Shown piece by piece: positions 60,817 through 64,000 of a stretch of 64,000 bases of DNA. The stretch lies in assembly GCA_003105015.1 (NCBI GenBank), contig PQAF01000029.1:62001-126000 (forward strand), read 5' to 3'. The first letter of the stretch is position 1. Each line of letters starts with the position of its first letter. Made by a program: the position numbers and the translations under genes. The DNA comes from Rhodocyclales bacterium (GTDB taxonomy: Bacteria; Pseudomonadota; Gammaproteobacteria; Burkholderiales; Rhodocyclaceae). A model generated the notes under the pieces. That model was not told the origin of the DNA. It saw nothing but the letters and a program-made list of their open reading frames with translations, and ran no database searches.

Positions 60817-61478
60817 GCCGGTTCCCTGGAAATCATGTAGCCGACGCCGCGCACGGTGCGGATCAACTCCGGCGCCAGCTTGCGGCGCAGGTGGTGCACG
60901 AAGACCTCGACGGCGTTGCTCTCGATCTCCTCGCCCCAGCCGTAGAGCTTTTCCTCCAGCTGCGCCTTCGACAGCACCCGGCCGGCATTGAGCAGCAGCG
61001 CATGCAGCACGGCATACTCGCGCGCCGACAGCTCGACCGGGCGGCCCGCCCAGCTCACGCTGCGCGCCGCCGGATCGAGGCGCAGGGCGCCGCGCTCGAG
61101 CACCGGCTCGGCCGGGTTCTTGCCGCGTCGGAGCAGCGCGCGCAGCCGCGCCTGCAGTTCGCCCAGGTCGAAGGGCTTGACCAGATAATCGTCGGCACCG
61201 GCATCCAGCCCGGCAATGCGGTCGGGCACGGTGTCGCGCGCCGTCAGGATCAGCACCGGCACCGCGTTGCGGGCGGCGCGCGCGCGCGCCAGCACCTCCA
61301 TGCCCGACAGGCGGGGCAGCCCCAGGTCGAGCACGACGGCATCGTAGGCTTCATCGGCCAGCGCCAGTTCCGCCGCGCGGCCGTCCTGCGCCCAGTCGAC
61401 GGCGAAGCCGGCCTGCTGCAGGCCGGCGCGGATGCCGTCGCCGAGCAGGCGGTCGTCTTCGACGAGGAGGATTTTCAT
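60813..61478 (-). CDS. QseB-like OmpR-family response regulator
   Basis: A 221-residue regulator. Receiver acidic pair EDD near residue 8, phospho-Asp in VVLDLGLPRLSG, Lys in LVKPFDLGEL. DNA-binding winged helix ends LIRTVRGVGYMI. Likely cotranscribed with the cytochrome genes upstream (50-base gap) and the kinase downstream. Confidence 0.94.
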   Translation of the reverse strand: MKILLVEDDRLLGDGIRAGLQQAGFAVDWAQDGRAAELALADEAYDAVVLDLGLPRLSGMEVLARARAARNAVPVLILTARDTVPDRIAGLDAGADDYLVKPFDLGELQARLRALLRRGKNPAEPVLERGALRLDPAARSVSWAGRPVELSAREYAVLHALLLNAGRVLSKAQLEEKLYGWGEEIESNAVEVFVHHLRRKLAPELIRTVRGVGYMISREPA

Positions 61479-61528
61479 GCGGGCATGTTAACGCGGATCG
61501 GCACGCCGTATCGCCGGGACTGACTTTC

Positions 61529-62134
61529 TCATTTGGCCAGCCACCAGGCGCCGGCCGCGGCCCAGCCGAGCAGCAGCATGGCGCCCAGCCAGCGCTGGCC
61601 GGCAATCGCCTCGCCCGGCTCGCCCTGCTTGCGGCCGGTGATCATGGCCCGCGGCAGGTTTTCGCCGTGCATCAGGCTGCCGACGAGGACGCCGGCGAGA
61701 TGGACGGCCACCACGGCCAGCATCAGCCCGGTGGCGAATTCGTGCAGTTCCTCCAGCCATTCGCCGCCCAGTTCCTGGTAGGTGAGCCAGCCGCTGGCCC
61801 CGCTCGCCAGCGCCAGGAACAGCAGCAGCATGACGGCCCAGCCGCCGGCCGGATTGTGGCCGGTGTAATGCTGCGGCGAGAAGCACAGCAGGCTTTTCAG
61901 GTAGGCGAAGGCCTGCCGCGGCCCGCGCACGAAGCTCGAGAAGCGCGCATGCTTCGAGCCGACGATGCCCCACAGCAGGCGGAACAGGGCGACCGCCGTC
62001 ACCGTGCCGCCGGCGAAGACATGCACCAGGCGCCACGACTCGCTGTCGCCGGTGACCCAGGCCAGCGCGAAGCCGCCCGCCATCAGCCAGTGGCCGAGGC
62101 GCACCGGCAGGTCCCACACCAGTATCTTTTTCAT
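61529..62134 (-). CDS. Cytochrome b561-family membrane protein
   Basis: A 201-residue di-heme b cytochrome. Four helices with candidate His ligands in VRLGHWLMAGG, VHVFAGG, LHEFATG and VAVHLAGVLVG. Forms a module with the diheme cytochrome c and the SHP-type cytochrome upstream, so it probably passes quinol electrons to them. Ends just before an AAAGTCAGT copy (61519-61527). Confidence 0.93.
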   Translation of the reverse strand: MKKILVWDLPVRLGHWLMAGGFALAWVTGDSESWRLVHVFAGGTVTAVALFRLLWGIVGSKHARFSSFVRGPRQAFAYLKSLLCFSPQHYTGHNPAGGWAVMLLLFLALASGASGWLTYQELGGEWLEELHEFATGLMLAVVAVHLAGVLVGSLMHGENLPRAMITGRKQGEPGEAIAGQRWLGAMLLLGWAAAGAWWLAK

Positions 62135-62146
62135 GACGATTTCCTC

Positions 62147-62623
62147 TCAGTGTTTTTCGCGCAATTCCGGCAGGGCGATTTCGCGTCCGCGATAGCTGCC
62201 CTGCTCGGCACGGCTGTGGCAGGCCGTGCAGTTCGACGCGCTGTTCACGCGCGCATCGCGCCAGAGGGATTCGGGCACCTGGCGGTGCTCGCGCCGGAAC
62301 CAGGCGCTGGCGGTGAGCCGCGGCGGATCGCCCTCGCCAGCCATGCGGCTGCGGTTCGGGGCGTTGCGCACCAGGAACTCCTCCAGCTCGCGCCGCGTCT
62401 TCTCGTCGAGGCTGGCGTTGTCGCCGTAATGCTTGTCCAGGCGCGCCATGACGCGTTTCCAGTCCGGCGCCGTCAGCAGCGCCGGCGGAAAGGGCAGATG
62501 GCAGCCGCCGCACTCCGCCTTGAACGACGGCGGCGCATCGGCCGGCACGGGCAGGCGGTCGGCCCGGGCCGCCGACGACAGGATCAGGGCGGCGGCAAGC
62601 AGGGAAAGTTTCGCGGTGCTCAT
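62147..62623 (-). CDS. Diheme cytochrome c (DHC type)
   Basis: A 158-residue periplasmic protein; signal peptide ends near SAARA. Heme sites CGGCH (about residue 38) and CTACH (about 132). GDNASLDEKTRRELEEFLVR lies between them, typical of DHC proteins paired with SHP. Overlaps the SHP-type gene by four bases and is followed 12 bases later by cytochrome b561. Confidence 0.92.
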   Translation of the reverse strand: MSTAKLSLLAAALILSSAARADRLPVPADAPPSFKAECGGCHLPFPPALLTAPDWKRVMARLDKHYGDNASLDEKTRRELEEFLVRNAPNRSRMAGEGDPPRLTASAWFRREHRQVPESLWRDARVNSASNCTACHSRAEQGSYRGREIALPELREKH

Positions 62624-63024
62624 AAGCCCTCCGCCAGGAACTGGACGAAATCCGCCTTCTCGGCGGCGCTGCACTCGCGCCCCAGCACCTCGGTGCAGTT
62701 GCGGCGGAACCACTTCTCCGTCTTGGCCGGATCGCTGAAGCGGGCGGCCTCCGCGCGCGGCGCCAGCGGCTTGATGGCCTTGCCGGTGACGACATGGCGG
62801 CCCGCCTGGACCGGGCTGTCCGTGTGGCAGGAGACGCAGGCGGGCATCTTCTCCGACACGGCGAAGCGCCGGGCGTAGAACTCGGCGCCGCGCCGGGCGG
62901 AAGGCTGGAAGCCGGGAGCCTGCCGGGCCGCCTCGGCGGCATAGGTAGTGATCATTTCCCGCGGGGTGGCCGCAGCGGCTGCCCCGCCCGCCATCAGCAG
63001 GGCAAGAAGAATTGCTTTAGTCAT
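62620..63024 (-). CDS. DUF1924 / SHP-type monoheme cytochrome c
   Basis: A 134-residue exported cytochrome with one heme site CVSCH and a Cys pair (NCTEVLGREC) as in sphaeroides heme protein, which binds O2 and NO through an open axial position. The start at 63024 is favoured by AAGGA six bases upstream over an ATG two codons earlier. First gene of the SHP-DHC-cytochrome b561-regulator-kinase string. Confidence 0.9.
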   Translation of the reverse strand: MTKAILLALLMAGGAAAAATPREMITTYAAEAARQAPGFQPSARRGAEFYARRFAVSEKMPACVSCHTDSPVQAGRHVVTGKAIKPLAPRAEAARFSDPAKTEKWFRRNCTEVLGRECSAAEKADFVQFLAEGL

Positions 63025-63104
63025 GGCCATTCCTTTCCGTTAATGCAACACGGACGGAGTCTTGGCCAAACGGCTTAAGCCGGCCTTAACGGTTTGAAAT
63101 CCGG

Positions 63105-63146
63105 TTGATTTGGCTCAAGGGCCCCTCCCCGGCAGGCTGATATATT
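63105..63146 (+). promoter_or_regulatory. FNR/DNR-type box with class II -10 for the aromatic monooxygenase gene
   Basis: TTGAT-TTGG-CTCAA (63105-63118) and TATATT (63141-63146) have the same spacing as at 2715-2756, predicting a start near 63153. The leader to the ATG would be about 134 bases and is AT-rich. The box is also 80 bases upstream of the divergent SHP gene and could regulate it. Confidence 0.6.
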
Positions 63147-63286
63147 TACGTCTAAATATTATCGTTCATTGATATTCCCGGTGAATTTTTTCAGGTGCCG
63201 CATTGCGTTTTGTCACCATAAATATTTAAACTTAAAATAATTCGGTAATCGGCCTGCATCAGGCCAATGTGAAAGGGGCTCGGGAA

Positions 63287-64000
63287 ATGCGAATTGCGTG
63301 CATCGGCGGCGGACCGGCGGGACTGTATCTCGCCATCCTCATGAAGAAGGCGGACCCGTCCCACGACATCACGGTCTACGAGCGCAACCGCCCCGACGAC
63401 ACCTTCGGCTGGGGCGTCGTCTTCTCCGACGCCACCCTCGGCAATTTCCAGGCGGCCGACCCGGAGAGCTACGAGGAGATCACGCGCGCCTTCCACCACT
63501 GGGACGACTGCGACGTCTTCTTCAAGGGCCGCAAGATCACCTCCGGCGGCCACGGCTACTGCGGCATCGGCCGCCAGAAGCTGCTCAACATCCTGCAGGC
63601 GCGCGCTGCCGCACTCGGCGTGAAACAGGTCTTCGAGACGGAGATCGACGACGACAGCCAGCTCGCCGACGCCGACCTGATCGTCGCTTCAGATGGCGTG
63701 CACAGCAAGGTGCGCAACAAGTACGCCGAACACTTCCAGCCCGACATCGACGTGCGCAAGTGCCGCTACATCTGGCTCGGCACCCACCTCAAGCTCAACG
63801 CCTTCACCTTCATCACCGAGCCCTCGGAATGGGGCTGGTTCCAGGTGCACGCCTACCAGTTCGACCGCGACACCAGCACCTTCATCGTCGAATGCCGCGA
63901 GGAGACCTGGCAGGCCGCCGGCCTCGACAAGCTCGACCAGGCCGGCTCCATCGCCTTCTGCGAGAAGCTCTTCGAGAAGCACCTGAAAGGCAACAAGCTG
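63287..64000 (+). CDS. Salicylyl-CoA 5-hydroxylase / 2-aminobenzoyl-CoA monooxygenase-type flavoprotein (3' truncated)
   Basis: 238 residues are in the window and the frame runs off the right edge. N-terminal FAD Rossmann motif [19 protein letters not shown] and VYERN, then [17 protein letters not shown] and [13 protein letters not shown] (second FAD motif, DG). GWGVVFSD is characteristic of the CoA-thioester aromatic hydroxylases such as 2-aminobenzoyl-CoA monooxygenase/reductase and salicylyl-CoA 5-hydroxylase, which are about 770 residues long. Hence only the monooxygenase half is visible. The role is aerobic degradation of anthranilate or salicylate via CoA esters. Confidence 0.85.
   Translation, partial: MRIACIGGGPAGLYLAILMKKADPSHDITVYERNRPDDTFGWGVVFSDATLGNFQAADPESYEEITRAFHHWDDCDVFFKGRKITSGGHGYCGIGRQKLLNILQARAAALGVKQVFETEIDDDSQLADADLIVASDGVHSKVRNKYAEHFQPDIDVRKCRYIWLGTHLKLNAFTFITEPSEWGWFQVHAYQFDRDTSTFIVECREETWQAAGLDKLDQAGSIAFCEKLFEKHLKGNKL

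Overview
This window is GC-rich DNA (about two-thirds G+C by eye) with betaproteobacterial gene content and order: a queA-tgt-yajC-secD-secF block, nudJ next to mnmA, E. coli-type purB, and a full cytochrome cd1 nitrite-reductase cluster. The mix of denitrification genes with a CoA-dependent aromatic monooxygenase at the right edge suggests a Rhodocyclales-like facultative denitrifier that degrades aromatics. That placement is inference from gene content; there is no rRNA gene to confirm it.

Layout. 1-6 kb: end of a heme-copper-oxidase-like subunit, a small protein, a polytopic NnrS-like membrane protein, a DUF2249 protein, a cytochrome b / [2Fe-2S] / flavin-reductase fusion behind an FNR-type promoter, and a nitronate-monooxygenase-family gene. 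6-9 kb: a broken alpha/beta hydrolase and an AT-richer GmrSD-like (DUF262/DUF1524) defence gene. 9-11.3 kb: DUF898 and M48 peptidase pair. 11.3-25.3 kb: denitrification cluster on the minus strand, in transcription order nirS2, nirT, nirB-like, cupredoxin, nirI, nirS1, then nirC-F-DL-G-H-J-N. 25.4-31 kb: tRNA-Leu, queA, tgt, yajC, secD, secF. 31-49 kb: housekeeping genes (purB, GST, mnmA, nudJ, kdpDE-like, kup, ilvE, waaF, phosphomannomutase, EAL-HDOD, DUF4202, NUDIX, alaS). 49-57 kb: multi-PAS sensor kinase with a stop codon in its first membrane segment, glpK, ugpQ, an orphan ugpB-like gene and a CaiB-type CoA transferase. 57-63 kb: two related repeat-containing membrane proteins, a periplasmic protein, a QseBC-like two-component system and an SHP / diheme cytochrome / cytochrome b561 module. 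63.3 kb to the end: start of a salicylyl-CoA/2-aminobenzoyl-CoA monooxygenase-type gene.

How the genes work together. The two cd1 reductases reduce nitrite to NO. NirT, the NirB-like cytochrome, the cupredoxin and NirC are candidate electron carriers. NirDL/G/H/J/F/N build heme d1, although nirE is not in the window. FNR/DNR-type boxes sit 41.5 bp from predicted start sites in front of nirS1, nirS2, nirC, the cytochrome b fusion and the aromatic monooxygenase, which suggests one oxygen/NO-responsive regulon.

Most unusual signals. (1) An exact 9-mer, AAAGTCAGT, occurs 11 times, mostly inside genes and at the cost of rare codons, which resembles a DNA-uptake-type sequence. (2) The cytochrome b-ferredoxin-reductase fusion. 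(3) A dispersed palindrome that encodes the signal peptide of NirN. (4) Duplicated nirS genes flanking the electron-carrier genes. (5) Two tandem membrane proteins built from a repeated FPPFE/PSF-GFYFV unit.
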